From assembly GCA_023375785.1 (NCBI GenBank), contig SZWC01003605.1, forward strand, positions 71,226-135,225: a stretch of DNA of 64,000 nucleotides, given 5' to 3'. The notes below the pieces were generated by a model. It saw only the letters and a program-made list of their open reading frames with translations, searched no databases and was not told the origin of the DNA. The first letter of the stretch is position 1; the number at the start of each line of letters is the position of its first letter. Below are positions 47,437 through 57,175 of this stretch, piece after piece. Both the position numbers and the translations under genes were made by a program. The DNA comes from Penium margaritaceum. Taxonomy: Eukaryota > Streptophyta > Zygnematophyceae > Desmidiales > Peniaceae.

Positions 47437-48892
47437 CTTCTCAACTGCACTGGCCAGCCCCGGCTGCAGTGTCAACAGTAGCATCTTCGCGCTATCAATA
47501 CTTGCCTTCTTCTACTTCTTCTCTGTTGCTTTGGTAGCTTTCATGCGCCAGATGTGTAGTTTCTGCAAGATGGTGCTAAAGAATGGCACCACAAGTGAGA
47601 GGGTACGGTACTCCTTCCCAATGAGGTCTTCGGTGAAGCCCTTGAACGGCTTCAAAATTGCAATCACCATGCCCAGCAGCTCCGAACCTTGCCCACTGGG
47701 AATCAGGGCAGGATCCCATGACTGGAGCCACTCATCAAGCAGCTCTTTTATTCTCACCTCCCTTTCACACGTGTCAAGCGTACTGTTCCATCTTGTGGGG
47801 GTGTCAAGGTGCAAAGAAAGGTAGTTGACGCTACGGGCCTGACAAGCGTCGACGAGCGACTGCTCACGCTTTGCAGACCTACTCACATGATTTACTATGT
47901 CTCGGGCCACACGAAGGTGCTCCTCCGCCTGCTCCACTGCGATCAAGTCTTTCACAGCCAGGTTGAGAATATGGCCCATGCATCGGATGTGACCATCCTT
48001 GTCAAACCTGTCGTTCTCCAGCACCAAAACAGTGTCCACCATGGAGTCGTTCACACTGTCCTTGTCTATGGTCACACAGTACATCTTGTCCTAAGGCCCC
48101 CACTCTTTCACAGTAGCAGCGAACAAGTCAAAGACAGTGGCGGATATGGCATCATCATTGCAAGATGGGAAAGCCTGGGCCACACTCTGCATCTGCTAGT
48201 CGGCAATCTTGTACGCTGTAACACCCAAATACTTGTGATTGGCTTCAGATTGCCAACCATCGGTCATGAAAGACTCACCTAAAACCAGTGCCATTAACAT
48301 CTTCCGGAGCTTCTTGCAAAACGCAGCAGCACCGTTCTTCAACAGCCGTGTTAGTGTGATCCTATCTGGCAGAATAGCAAAAGGATTGCAGTGGAGAAAA
48401 GCTTGCCGCAGCCAGAAAGATTCGATGCTCAAGAAACTCTGGTTTTTGTCTGCAACATGTTTCCAGATGCAGCATAGGAAGTACTTATTGTTGAAAACCA
48501 GCCCCACACCAGCGGCACCACGTGCAAATTACGTGTTCATACGTCCACCTTGGCTGTAGTGTCGGTGGCTGCCCTTGTTGCATTGAGGAGGCTCTGCTGA
48601 ACGTCCAACGCCTTCAACTCCTTTTGTTTTTCCTTGTGCTCAAGCCGTAGGTGTTTCCACATGCCTGACGTGTTGCTATGGTTCAGCCCGAAGGTCCCCT
48701 TCAGTCCAGTGCATTTGGGACACAGCGTGCATGCAGCCCGTGGCTCGCCATTGATGACCACGTAGGTGAAAACCATCCAGACCACGGACGGCTTTGCTTT
48801 GTGCTTTTCCACCGATCCTCGCGTGTTCAGCGTGGCCTGAATGAGAATCCCGCCTGGCTTAGAGGCTGAGGTGCTGGGAGTCTGCTGCTGCA

Positions 48893-48998
48893 TCTTCTAC
48901 ACCTTTTGCTGCTGCCCCTGCTGCTGCTACTGCTGTCCCTGCTGCTGCTGCTGCAGCTGTTGCTGATGATGCAGCTGCTGCACTGATGCTTGTGAGGC
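48893..48998 (-). repeat. CAG/CTG-rich run encoding glutamine in the hAT N-terminus
   Basis: An imperfect trinucleotide run, CAG when read in the coding strand, giving a glutamine-rich segment after MASQASVQ. Two codons in this stretch are TAG, one of them flanked on both sides by CAG codons. The homologous inverted copy at 37699-37800 has GAG and TAA at the same two positions. Confidence 0.85.
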
Positions 48999-49001
48999 CA
49001 T

Positions 49002-49254
49002 TGGTGCTGTTAGAGCCCGGCCAGGTGGCCGGGTCAAAATCCCGGAGGTGCCTTAGGAGAAACACCGGAAGTGCAGGCACAACCTGTTATGAAACACTAG
49101 GGAGGGTGTAGACTCGCACTACCCATGAAACCCTATGTAAAAATGGGCAGCAAATTGTAAGTTTTAGGATACACAGCCCTGGCCACTGAAAGAGGGGCAG
49201 GCATCAAAGTATGGACAAGCACAAAAAGGGAGAGGGGGAGAGGGGGGGGGGGGT
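49002..49254 (-). other. hAT 5' flanking region, copy 2
   Basis: Homologous to 37838-38040. It includes GGCCGGGTCAAAATCCCGG near 49025 and the single arm of the sequence that forms the perfect hairpin in copy 1. It ends in a G-run (49242-49253) running into N. No coding frame was recognised. Confidence 0.6.
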
Positions 49255-49262
49255 NNNNNNNN
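49255..49262. other. Assembly gap (8 N) between a G-run and a C-run
   Basis: Eight N lie between poly-G on the left and poly-C (49263-49283) on the right. A G-run meeting a C-run across N suggests a mis-joined or unsequenced homopolymer. The true distance between the hAT flank and the leader is unknown. Confidence 0.95.
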
Positions 49263-49283
49263 CCCCCCCCCCCCCCCCCCCCC

Positions 49284-49787
49284 TTCCCCCCCCAAAAATC
49301 CGGCTGCCGCTGCCACCCCAGGGAGGAAACACGATCATACGCCATACTCTTGGCATCGCGAGTTGATTGTACGTGGTAGAACCGGACTCGCAAGTCTAGA
49401 CTCGGTCTCGGAATCGCGAGACCTGAACTCGAGACCCATGTTTTGGCTTACAGGCTTAGAGTGAGGATGATGAGGCTTGTCTGGATGGAGGCGAAGAAGC
49501 AGATGAGGCAGCTGAAGAAGGCAAGAATGCTTCTGACATCTGAAGGAGGATAGAGGGAGGAGTCTTCTTGCAGGAAGGCAGAGTTTGGGGTCAGGAAGCT
49601 TCGATGAAGATGGCGACAGGTGGCGGTTTGAACCTTGCTTGTGGCTATTCTGGACAAACTTTCACCGATTCTTTGCCACGGACGCCGATTGGGTGTAGGG
49701 CTTTATTGGGATGACGAGAAGTCATTCCACCTTGAGGAGCAGTCAGAGCAGTTCTACTGACGTCAGTTGCTTGATGCTCCGATACCA
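49284..49787 (-). mobile_element. LTR-retrotransposon leader and PBS, copy 2
   Basis: Homologous to 38153-38814, including CGGCTGCCGCTGCCACCCC, the CAAGTCTAGACTCGGTCTCG part, and the leader ending at a mutated PBS at 49776-49787 (one change from the consensus). The order hAT flank, poly-C, leader, PBS, LTR is the same as in copy 1, so the whole segment was duplicated. Confidence 0.75.
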
Positions 49788-50000
49788 TCTCAGAATAAGT
49801 TAGTGAGCAAAGATGGCAATGGAAGAAGCAGGTAGAAGCACGGCGATGTATGAAAGTACGTCAGCAGGATAATGGAGGCAAAGAGATGAGAGACGGCAAT
49901 AGGAGTTATTCGCACATGCTTGAGAAGAAGTGATGCATCAGACAGAGGTACAAGGTAGACAAGTAGCCGGACGAGAGAGAGTTGAGGCGAAGCGAAAGTG
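49788..50000 (-). mobile_element. Truncated LTR, copy 2
   Basis: Homologous to the first about 210 bases of the LTR at 38815. It is cut off at AAGCGAAAGTG where the LTR of copia element 2 begins (50001). In copy 1 the LTR continues past the same point, so element 2 inserted into or recombined with this LTR. Confidence 0.75.
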
Positions 50001-50681
50001 TGTCAACCGGCCTGAGGCAAACGGACTAGAAAATAGGGCCGACACAATAGCACCTGCCGTCCGCTCCTAGCATTTCAGCTAGGAGAAGATATCACCCTCA
50101 GGATCACGGTTCCACACTGAGCAGTTCCTAGGCAATCACTTGCTAGCAACTGTGTCCACTTAACACTTGTGAGGAGTATCTAAGGCCAGATTGTGCAATT
50201 AGAATGAGGAATGAGCCTGGTACATATAGTCCTAGGCCTGGCTTCTAAGGTGTGTGGGCAGTGGCACTTTTGGGGTGGTCACTCCACACCACCTCACCAG
50301 TCCGCCAATTGGCGCATCCACTGAACGCCAAGCGGCGCACTCTTCTCATGCATGGAGAAATGTCTAAGAAACTTCCCCCCCGTGCAAGAAGGTCAAAAAC
50401 CTCCTGTGCACATCAAGGCTCGATCGCAGGACCTTTTGTCCCTAAGTCCAACATGCTATCCGTTGCGCTACACTTCTAGTGTCTCGCTTGGACTTGCACC
50501 ACAAACAAGGTTTGAGGGACTTGCTCCAAGGGAGCAGTGCATGTCCAACCTGTCCGTCAAGCCATAGCAGTGGCCATGGGGCATAGAAGAACAACAATCT
50601 CTCCCTTGCACCTTAGGCCACCTGCTGTGGTAGTTTTCTTCGGCATGAACCTGTAGCTCTAGGTTGTATCTGTGCATGTCA
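50001..50681 (-). mobile_element. 3' LTR of copia element 2
   Basis: 681 bp with TG (TGTCAACCGG) and CA (GCATGTCA) ends on the + strand. Its high-coordinate end abuts a purine-rich tract on the minus strand, as expected for the start of a 3' LTR. A TATA-like ACTATATG lies on the minus strand near 50222-50229. It contains a tRNA-like segment at 50400-50485. Confidence 0.82.
50400..50485 (-). other. tRNA-like sequence with pol III A and B boxes inside the LTR
   Basis: On the minus strand, TAGCGCAACGG (50460-50470) fits the A box and GATCGAGCC (50417-50425) fits the B box, with about 34 bases between them. The stretch GCGCAACGGATAGCATGTTGG followed by ACTT resembles the D-arm and anticodon stem of an arginine tRNA. 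The acceptor stem does not pair convincingly, so I call it tRNA-derived and not a working tRNA gene. Confidence 0.5.
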
Positions 50682-50696
50682 ATTTTCCTTGTCTTT
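50682..50696 (-). promoter_or_regulatory. Polypurine tract of copia element 2
   Basis: The minus strand reads AAAGACAAGGAAAAT immediately before the LTR start TGACATGC. It is the likely primer site for plus-strand DNA synthesis. It overlaps the pol stop codon (TAA at 50695-50697). Confidence 0.75.
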
Positions 50697-52517
50697 AGTT
50701 CTCATCTCTTGCATCCACTATGCCGACTCCTCGAGCACCTGCAACATGCAAGTCGCTATCTAGCGGCTTTGTCAAGAAGTCCGCAAGCATTTTCTTGGTT
50801 GCGACGTGCTCCAGTTCCACGACACCCTTGGCGACAAGGTCACGTGAGTAGTGGTACCGAATATCAATGTGCTTTGTACGCCGGGAGATCATGTTGTCCT
50901 CTTCCATAGCGATGGCACTTTGGTTGTCGATGCAAATGATGGTTGCTTCCTCTTGTGGTGCTTTGATCTCATCAAGCAAACTGTGAAGGCACTGTGTTTC
51001 CTTGCACAGTTTGGAGAGTGCAATGTACTCCGCCTCAGCAATAGAAAGCGAGACGCATTCCTGCTTCCTACTTGCCCATGAGACCGCACCACCGTTGAGA
51101 AGACAGACAAACCCTGAGGTGGACTTCCTGTCATCAATCCGTCCTCTCCAGTCCGCGTCAGTGTAGCATGTCAGTCGCAGCAATTCTGATCCTTCTAGAC
51201 CTCCAAACCGAAGTCCAACGTGCCGAGTCTTTTTGAGGTAGCAAAAAATCCGCTTCACCACTTGCCAATGTTTAGGCCCAGGGTTGGCCACAAACCTGCT
51301 CACCTGACCCACTGCATAAGCAATGTCAGGTCGCGTTCCCACCATCGCATACATGAGGCTCCCAACGGCGGACTGGTATGGAATGTTTTGCATCTCCCAC
51401 CAGTCTGCCTTGTTGCTTGGTGACATGGAGGAGGAGAGCTTGCAGTCGGAGGGCATGGGGGTGCTGACGGGCTTGCAGTCCTCCATGTTGTAGCGCTTCA
51501 AGATGTCCATGATGTACTTGGTCTGGTTGAGCTCGATGGTGCCTGCTTTGCGGTTGCGGTGAACAGCAATCCCGAGGTAGTACTCGAGAGGTCCCATGTC
51601 CTTCATCTTAAATCTGCCGGCCAGATTTTTCTTGAGGTCCGTGAGGGCCTCCTGCGAGGAAGAACACATGATAAGATCATCCACGTACAACGCCACAAGT
51701 AGCAAGCCACGTTCGTCCTCCCGCACATAGACGCTAGGGTCATTCTTGCAATGTGCGAAGGAGATATCAGCCATGAAGCTGTCCATCTCCTTGTACCAGA
51801 TCCGTGGGGCCTGTTTCAGCCCATACAATGCCTTCACCAGCACACCTTACCCTCGGGTACTTTGACACCTTCCGGTACCTCCATCAGCACCTCCTTGTCG
51901 AGTTTCCCATAAAGGAAGGCTGTCTTCACATCCATCTGGGGGATCTCAAGGTCTTTGGCAGCAGCAACGGCAAGCAGGGACCTGATTGAGGCAAACGTGA
52001 CAACTGGTGCGAAGGTCTCATCGTACTCAGACCCTGCGCGCTGTGAGAATCCTTTCGCCATGACCCTTGCCTTGTACTTGTCGATGCTGTCATCTTGCTT
52101 CCGCTTCAACCTGAGCACCCACTTTGAGCCCACCACGTGAGCGTTAGCAGGTCTGTTGACCAGCACCCATGTGCCATTTTCTTCGATGGACGCGAGCTCG
52201 CTGTCCACCGCCTCCTTCCACTTGGCCGCATCGGGCCTTGCCAGCGCCTTAGCCACAGTGAGTGGCTCTCCCTGAGCCAAACAGGACCAACTCAGTCCAG
52301 TCCAGCTTCCGGTGTCAGCATCGTACTTTGGAGTTTGTTTCCTTTGTCGTGTGCTCCGACGTTGCATTGCTGGTGGATGTTTGCAATACTGTTGCTCCTG
52401 TGCTGTTGGCTGCCCTGGAGTTGAGTTTTCTTTTTTTGAAGAGCCACTAGCCTCCGAGCTGGTCTCAGAGGCCTCGGACGTCTCCGACTCTGTGTCAGAG
52501 CTTGTCGTTGCGTCGGC
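50695..52517 (-). pseudogene. Copia 2 reverse transcriptase and RNase H
   Basis: After a Ser/Glu-rich linker, RT starts near 52250 with WKEAVDSEL and NGTWVLV. It continues through KWVLRLKRK, YKARVMAKGFSQ, YDETFAPVV and MDVKTAFLYG, then LVKALYGLKQAPR, LYVDD (51677-51694) and YQSAVGSLMYAM. RNase H has CYTDADW, DRKSTSGF, SWASRKQ, IAEAEY, the IDNQSA motif, TKHIDIRYHYSRD and LADFLTKPL, ending in TAA at 50695-50697. All catalytic motifs are present. The only break is a one-base shift near 51840, at GKVC/LVKAL. The linker is entered through TAG at 52518. Confidence 0.9.
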
Positions 52518-53810
52518 CTACGTAGTCGCTCTCCCAGCCACACCACTGTTCTTCACGGCCTGCTGTACTGGCACCACTTGCCAGTTTTCGGGAGCTTGAT
52601 CTCCTGACTCCAGCAGCACCAACCACTCTCCCTGTTTTGGGATTTGCATGGGATCAAGTATCTCTTCCTTGCCTGGTTTCCTTTCATCAAAGGTTACGTC
52701 CCAGCTGGTGATGAGTCTTCTTCCTGCCAGGTCCCACAAGCGGTATGTCTTGTGGGCCGTCTCATAGCCCACCATAACACACTTTTGCGCTCTTGCATCC
52801 AGCTTGCCGGCACCCTCACCGGCCTGGACCTTTGTCCATGCGGTGCAGCCGAATACTTTCAGGTGTGATGCCTCCAGCTTCTTCCCTGACCAAACTTCTT
52901 GTGGCGTCATCTATTGCTTTCCCTTCTTCTTTCCGCGCCTGCCCAGAGCAGCCACAGGAGTCAGGTTGACAAGATAGCATGCCGTTCTTGCCGCTTCCGC
53001 CCAGAACCGCGGTGGAAGCTTTGCATCAAAGAGCATGCTACGCACCATGCCAAGGATGGTCTGATTCATCCGTTCGGCAACACCATTGCTCTGCGGCGTG
53101 TAAGGCGTTGTGGGCTGGTGGTTGATCCCATGTTGCCGCAACCAGCCCTTGCATGCCTCGTACTCTCCGCCGTTGTTGCTCCGCATCGCTTTGACTTTCT
53201 TTCCAGTCTGTCGCTCCACCATGGCGACAAACTCCTACAACTTTTCTCTGACCTCTCCTTTTGTTTTGAGGAAGAAGATCCACACCTTGCGGCTGTGGTT
53301 ATCTATGAAGGTCAGAAAATACTTGCTACCACCGTTTGACGCCGTGCAAAAGGGTCCGCACACGTCGGTGTGAATCAGGTCAAGGGCTGATTCTGCGCGG
53401 CAACCATTACGCTCAAAGCGCGTTCGCTTGGTCTTGCCTTGGAGGCAAGGTTCACACAGGCTGCCACCCCCAACCGCATCCTTCTTGCAACCATCCATGC
53501 CACGGACCAGCTGTTGTTGCTGGATGACTAAGAGCGTACTGTTTGCAACGTGCCCAAAGCGTCTATGCCACAGATCAGCGTCTTCGTGCTTTGCGGCAGA
53601 GGATGCTTTTTCAGCTCTCGTTGGTGTGCTCTCCTGCGTTGGTGCCGAGACCACTGCCTCCGCTGCACCCGCATGACCCTCGTCTTTCGAGCTCTTTGCT
53701 GCCGTTGTGTGCAATACGTAGAGTCCATCAACCCGTGGAACCTGTGCCACAAGATCTTTGTTAGCGTAGATGACCTTGATGTCCTCGTTGCTGGTGATGA
53801 CCGCCTTCTT
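52518..53810 (-). pseudogene. Copia 2 integrase
   Basis: Integrase inserts element cDNA into the chromosome. Seen in order are LWHRRFGH (about 53553-53573) and CEPC (about 53450), together the HHCC zinc site. The catalytic core has HTDVCGP (about 53365), the second acidic motif as SNNGGEY (about 53172) and QSNGVAERMNQT. C-terminal landmarks are LPPRFWAEA (about 53005), KVFGC and VMVGY. The second catalytic Asp, normally in SDNGGE, is Asn here (AAC), which should inactivate it. TAG interrupts the same frame at 53235, 52911 and 52518, and the frame is entered through TAG at 53811. No other stop is present. Confidence 0.88.
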
Positions 53811-54433
53811 CTACGTGAACACCACCGTCATGTCGTTGTCCGATGTTTTTGATACGGACAGAAGGTTTGCCACAAAGGAGGGCATGTAGACCACGTCACG
53901 TAGCCGTAGATCCTTCTCTACACCATTAAGGCTGATGCTCACCAGCTTGTCTCCCACGCCCTCTGCGTTCACGACGCTACCGCTTGCACATCTGAACCGC
54001 CGATCGGTGGGGCCGATGGAGACAAATCCAGCTTGGTCGTTGCTGGAGTGATGATGGGTGCCGGAGTCAAGCCCGAAAGCTCCTGGCCTGAGGAGCGCCG
54101 CTCCTTTTGCCGGAGGCATGCTCAGTGCCATCATGTTGGTGGCTTCTTTGCCACCCTTTTTGCTGCCTTTGTTCCCACTGCTTCCGCCGTCTTCCTTTTT
54201 TGGCGACCTGCACTCTCTTTCCCAGTGCCCAGGTTTGCTGCAGTTGCGGCAGTTGCCCTGTCGCTTGGGAGCTTTGCCGCCATTGTTGCCTCCGCAGCCA
54301 CCGCTTCCGCTGCCGCCTTTCCGACCAGAGGCTGGCCCTTTGCTCCCGCAGCCACCGTACCGAGCGGCATAGGCTGAGAAGTTAGCCTTACTTCCGCTGC
54401 GGCGCATGGCCTCGTTCCGCACGTACTCAGACA
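53811..54433 (-). pseudogene. Copia 2 gag C-terminus and protease
   Basis: Open from about 54433. There is a Gly-rich basic region, then a CCHC zinc knuckle (CRNCSKPGHWEREC, about 54205-54252) that binds element RNA. Next is the aspartic protease motif FGLDSGTHHH (about 54050) and the copia protease C-terminal pattern LRDVVYMPSFVANLLSVSK. It ends at TAG (53811-53813), after which the same frame continues into integrase. The N-terminal gag half is lost into satellite B. Confidence 0.87.
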
Positions 54434-57146
54434 CTTATTGAATATCTTTGTACTTTCTAGTCGATACATAGTGTTTCCAAACCATGTTTCCCCCTTTGAC
54501 CATTTGTGACTCGTGTTATGAGTTGTCAACATTGGCCGCACATAGTGGAAGTCTTTGGACATGGTCAATTTCATATGCCTAATTTGGCTGGTCATTGTGC
54601 ATGGTAGCCACAGAGTGCCACTACTTAATAATGGTCTTTGTAATTGCTATTTGATAACTAGTTATTCCAAAACATTGTTTCCCCCTCTAACCATTTGTGA
54701 CTTGTATTATGAGTTGTGAACTTTGACCCATCATAGTGGAATGATTTGGTCATGATCAGTGATATATGCATACTTTGGTTGGTCATTGTGCATGATATCC
54801 ATATCGTACCTTTACTTAGTGACTTTCTTTGTACTTGTTAGTTGATAACTAGTGTTCCTAAATCGTTATTCCCCCTCTGACAATCTGTGACTTGTGTTAT
54901 GAGTTGTCATTGTTGACCCATAACAATGAAATTCTTTGGTCATATTCAGTGACATATGCCTACTTTGGTTGGTCATTGTGCATGGTAGCCACACCATGCC
55001 ATTACTTATTGAAGATTAGTTTATGCCTAGTGTTCCAAACCATTGTTTCCCCTCTGAATATTTGTGACTCGTGTTCTGAGTTGTCAACGTTGACACATCG
55101 TAGTGAAATTTGCTGGACATAGTCAGTGACATGTGCCTACTTTGGCTGATCATTGTGCATGGTAGCCACACCGCGCCACTACGTGTTGAAGATATTTCTA
55201 ATTTCTAGTTGATACCTAGTGTTTCCAACCCATTGTTTCCCCCTCTGGCCATCTGTGAATCGTGTTATGAGTTGTCAACATTAGCCATACAGAGTGAAAT
55301 TCTGTAGGCATGATCAATGTCATATGCCTAATTTGGCTGGTCATTGTGTATGGTAGAGACACAGTTCCACTACTTATTAAAGGTCCTTGTACTTGCTAGT
55401 TGGTAACTAGTATTCCGGAACCACTTTTTCCTCCTCCGACCATCTGTGACCTGTATGATGGGTTGTGAATGTCGACCCATCATTGTGGAATTCTTTGATC
55501 ATGATCAGTGACATATGCATACTTTGGCGGGTCATTGTGCAGGGTAGCCACACCGTGTGACTAATTATTGAAGGTCGTTGTACTTGCTAGTCAATACCTA
55601 GTGTTCCCAAACCATTGTTTCCTCCTCTCACCATGTTTGACTCATATTATGAGTTGTCAATGTTGATCCATCATAGTGAATTTCTTTGGTCATGGTCACT
55701 GACATATGCCTACTTTGGTAGGTCATTGTGCATGATAGCCAGACCGTGCTACAACTAACTGAAGCTATTTGTCCTTGCTAGTTGATAACAAGTATTCCTA
55801 AACCATTATTTCCCCCTCTTAATATTTTTGACTTGTGTTATGAGTAGTCAACATTGACCACAAATAGTGAAATTCGTTTGGTCACTATAAGTGGCATCTG
55901 CCTACTTTGGTTGGTCATTGCGCATGGTAGCCACGCCGTGCCACTACTTATTGAATTTATTTAAAGTTGCTAGACAATACCTAGTGTTCTCAAACCATTG
56001 CTTGTCCCTCTTACCATTTGTGACTCGTATTATGAGTTGTCAACGTTGGCCAAACATAGTGGAACTCTTTGGTCATGATCAGTGACATATACCTACTTTG
56101 GTTGGTCATTGTGCATGGTAGCCACACCCAGCCACTGATTATTGAAGGGCATATGTCACACTAAACCGCTTCATATTGAATTTCTTTGTACTTGCTAGTC
56201 AATAACTAGTATTCTCAAACCATTGTTTTCCCCTGTGACCCATTTTTGAATTGTCAAGTGAGATGTCAACGCTGACCACACATAGTGAATTCCTTTGGTC
56301 ATGATCCGTAACATAATGCCTACTTTGGTTGGTCATTGTGCATACTAGCAACACCATGCCACTACTTTGTGAATGTTTTTGTACTTTATAGTCAATAACA
56401 AGTCTTCCCAAACCATTGTTTCTCCATCTGACCATTTGTGACTTGTATTGTGAGTTGCCAACATTGACCACACACAGTGGAACGCTTTGGTCATGGTAAG
56501 TGACATACGCCTACTTTGGTTGGTCATTGTGCATGGTAGCCACACCATGCAACTACTTCTTGAAGGTCGTTGTACTTCCTAACTGATAACTAGTGTTGTC
56601 AGGCCATTGTTTCCCCCTCTGACCATTTGTGACTCGTATTGTGAGTTGTGAAAGTTGACCCATCATATTGAAATTCTTTGATCATGGTTAGTGACATGTA
56701 CCTTCTTTGGATGGTCATTATGCATGGTAGCCAAACCGTGCCACTACTTGTAGAAAGGTCTTTGTACTTGCTGGTTGATAACTACTGTTTCCACACCATT
56801 GTTTCTAGCTCTGACCAGTTGTAACTCGTGGTATGGGTTATCCACGTTTACCACACATAGTACAATTATTTGGTCATTGTTAGTGACATATGCCTACATT
56901 GGTTGGTCATTGTGAATGGTAGCCACAGCGTGCCACTACGTGTTGAAGGTCTTTATGCTTTCTTGTCGATACCTAGTGTCTCGAAACCATTGTTTCCCCT
57001 CTGACCGTTTGTGACTCGTACTATGAGTTGTCAACGTTGACCACACACAGTCGAATTCTTTGGTTATGGTCAGTGACATACGCCTAATTTGGTTGGTCAT
57101 TGTGCATGGTAGCTACACCGTGCCACTACGTATTGAAGGTCTTTGT
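54434..57146 (+). repeat. Satellite B block 2, + orientation
   Basis: About 14 monomers of the same roughly 190-bp repeat. Many pair with block 1 in order: the TGTATGATGGGTTGTGAATG monomer at about 55453 resembles that at about 41518, and the ACCCAGCCACTGATTATTGA monomer at about 56127 matches that at about 44592. So part of block 1 was duplicated here before or after copia 2 arrived. Confidence 0.94.
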
Positions 57147-57175
57147 ACGGTGTGGCTACCATGCACAATGACCAA
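57093..57175. repeat. Satellite B inversion point
   Basis: Sequence at 57093-57121 is repeated as its reverse complement at 57147-57175 (one mismatch, 25-nt spacer). From here monomers run in the opposite orientation up to 60546. The switch happens mid-monomer, at CTTTGTACGGTGTGG. Confidence 0.92.

Larger units (their letters stand above)
46086..49001 (-). pseudogene. hAT transposase, two introns, interrupted by in-frame TAG
   Basis: DDE transposase for cut-and-paste movement. From the ATG at 48999-49001 there is MASQASVQ and a Gln-rich run, then a BED-type zinc finger (CTLCPKC...MWKHLRLEH, about 48640-48725). Next come the hAT core motifs FMTDGW (about 48252-48272), VTIDKDSVND, RCMGHILNLAVKD (about 47970), TRWNST (about 47780), IDPRFW (about 47235) and the C-terminal dimerisation motif PARSTPSERMF (about 46510). 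An Asp/Glu-rich tail follows, ending in TGA at 46086-46088. Two phase-0 introns are visible. The frame is broken by one shift near 48510-48537 (with a TAA) and by TAG at 46299, 46560, 47512, 48091, 48196, 48897 and one inside the Gln run. No in-frame TGA precedes the end. It is either a pseudogene or a gene in which TAG is read. Confidence 0.88.
45826..49254 (-). mobile_element. hAT-superfamily DNA transposon
   Basis: The element is defined by its transposase gene. The left limit is where satellite B stops (about 45825), and the right limit is in the gap region at about 49254. No matching terminal inverted repeats or 8-bp target duplication could be recognised, partly because of the N gap, so the element ends are approximate. 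Confidence 0.75.
50001..54433 (-). mobile_element. Ty1/copia retrotransposon 2, 5'-truncated
   Basis: Minus-strand element with 3' LTR (50001-50681), polypurine tract (50682-50696) and gag-pol up to a gag start at about 54433. Beyond that it is replaced by satellite B in mid-monomer (ACACTTATTGAATATC), so the 5' LTR, PBS and N-terminal gag are missing. A target-site duplication cannot be tested. Pol is nearly complete, with four in-frame TAG and one frameshift. Confidence 0.93.

Noticed and set aside
47123-47824. His/Pro-rich + strand ORF
   Set aside because: Antisense of hAT coding sequence plus the (CAC)n run in its intron.
48510-48537. A third hAT intron at the frame break
   Set aside because: The only GT...AG pair would be about 65 bp and would remove residues (GLVFNN) that look coding; a frameshift fits better.
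50400-50485. Functional tRNA gene
   Set aside because: The acceptor stem does not pair and the anticodon loop is irregular; only A and B boxes are convincing.
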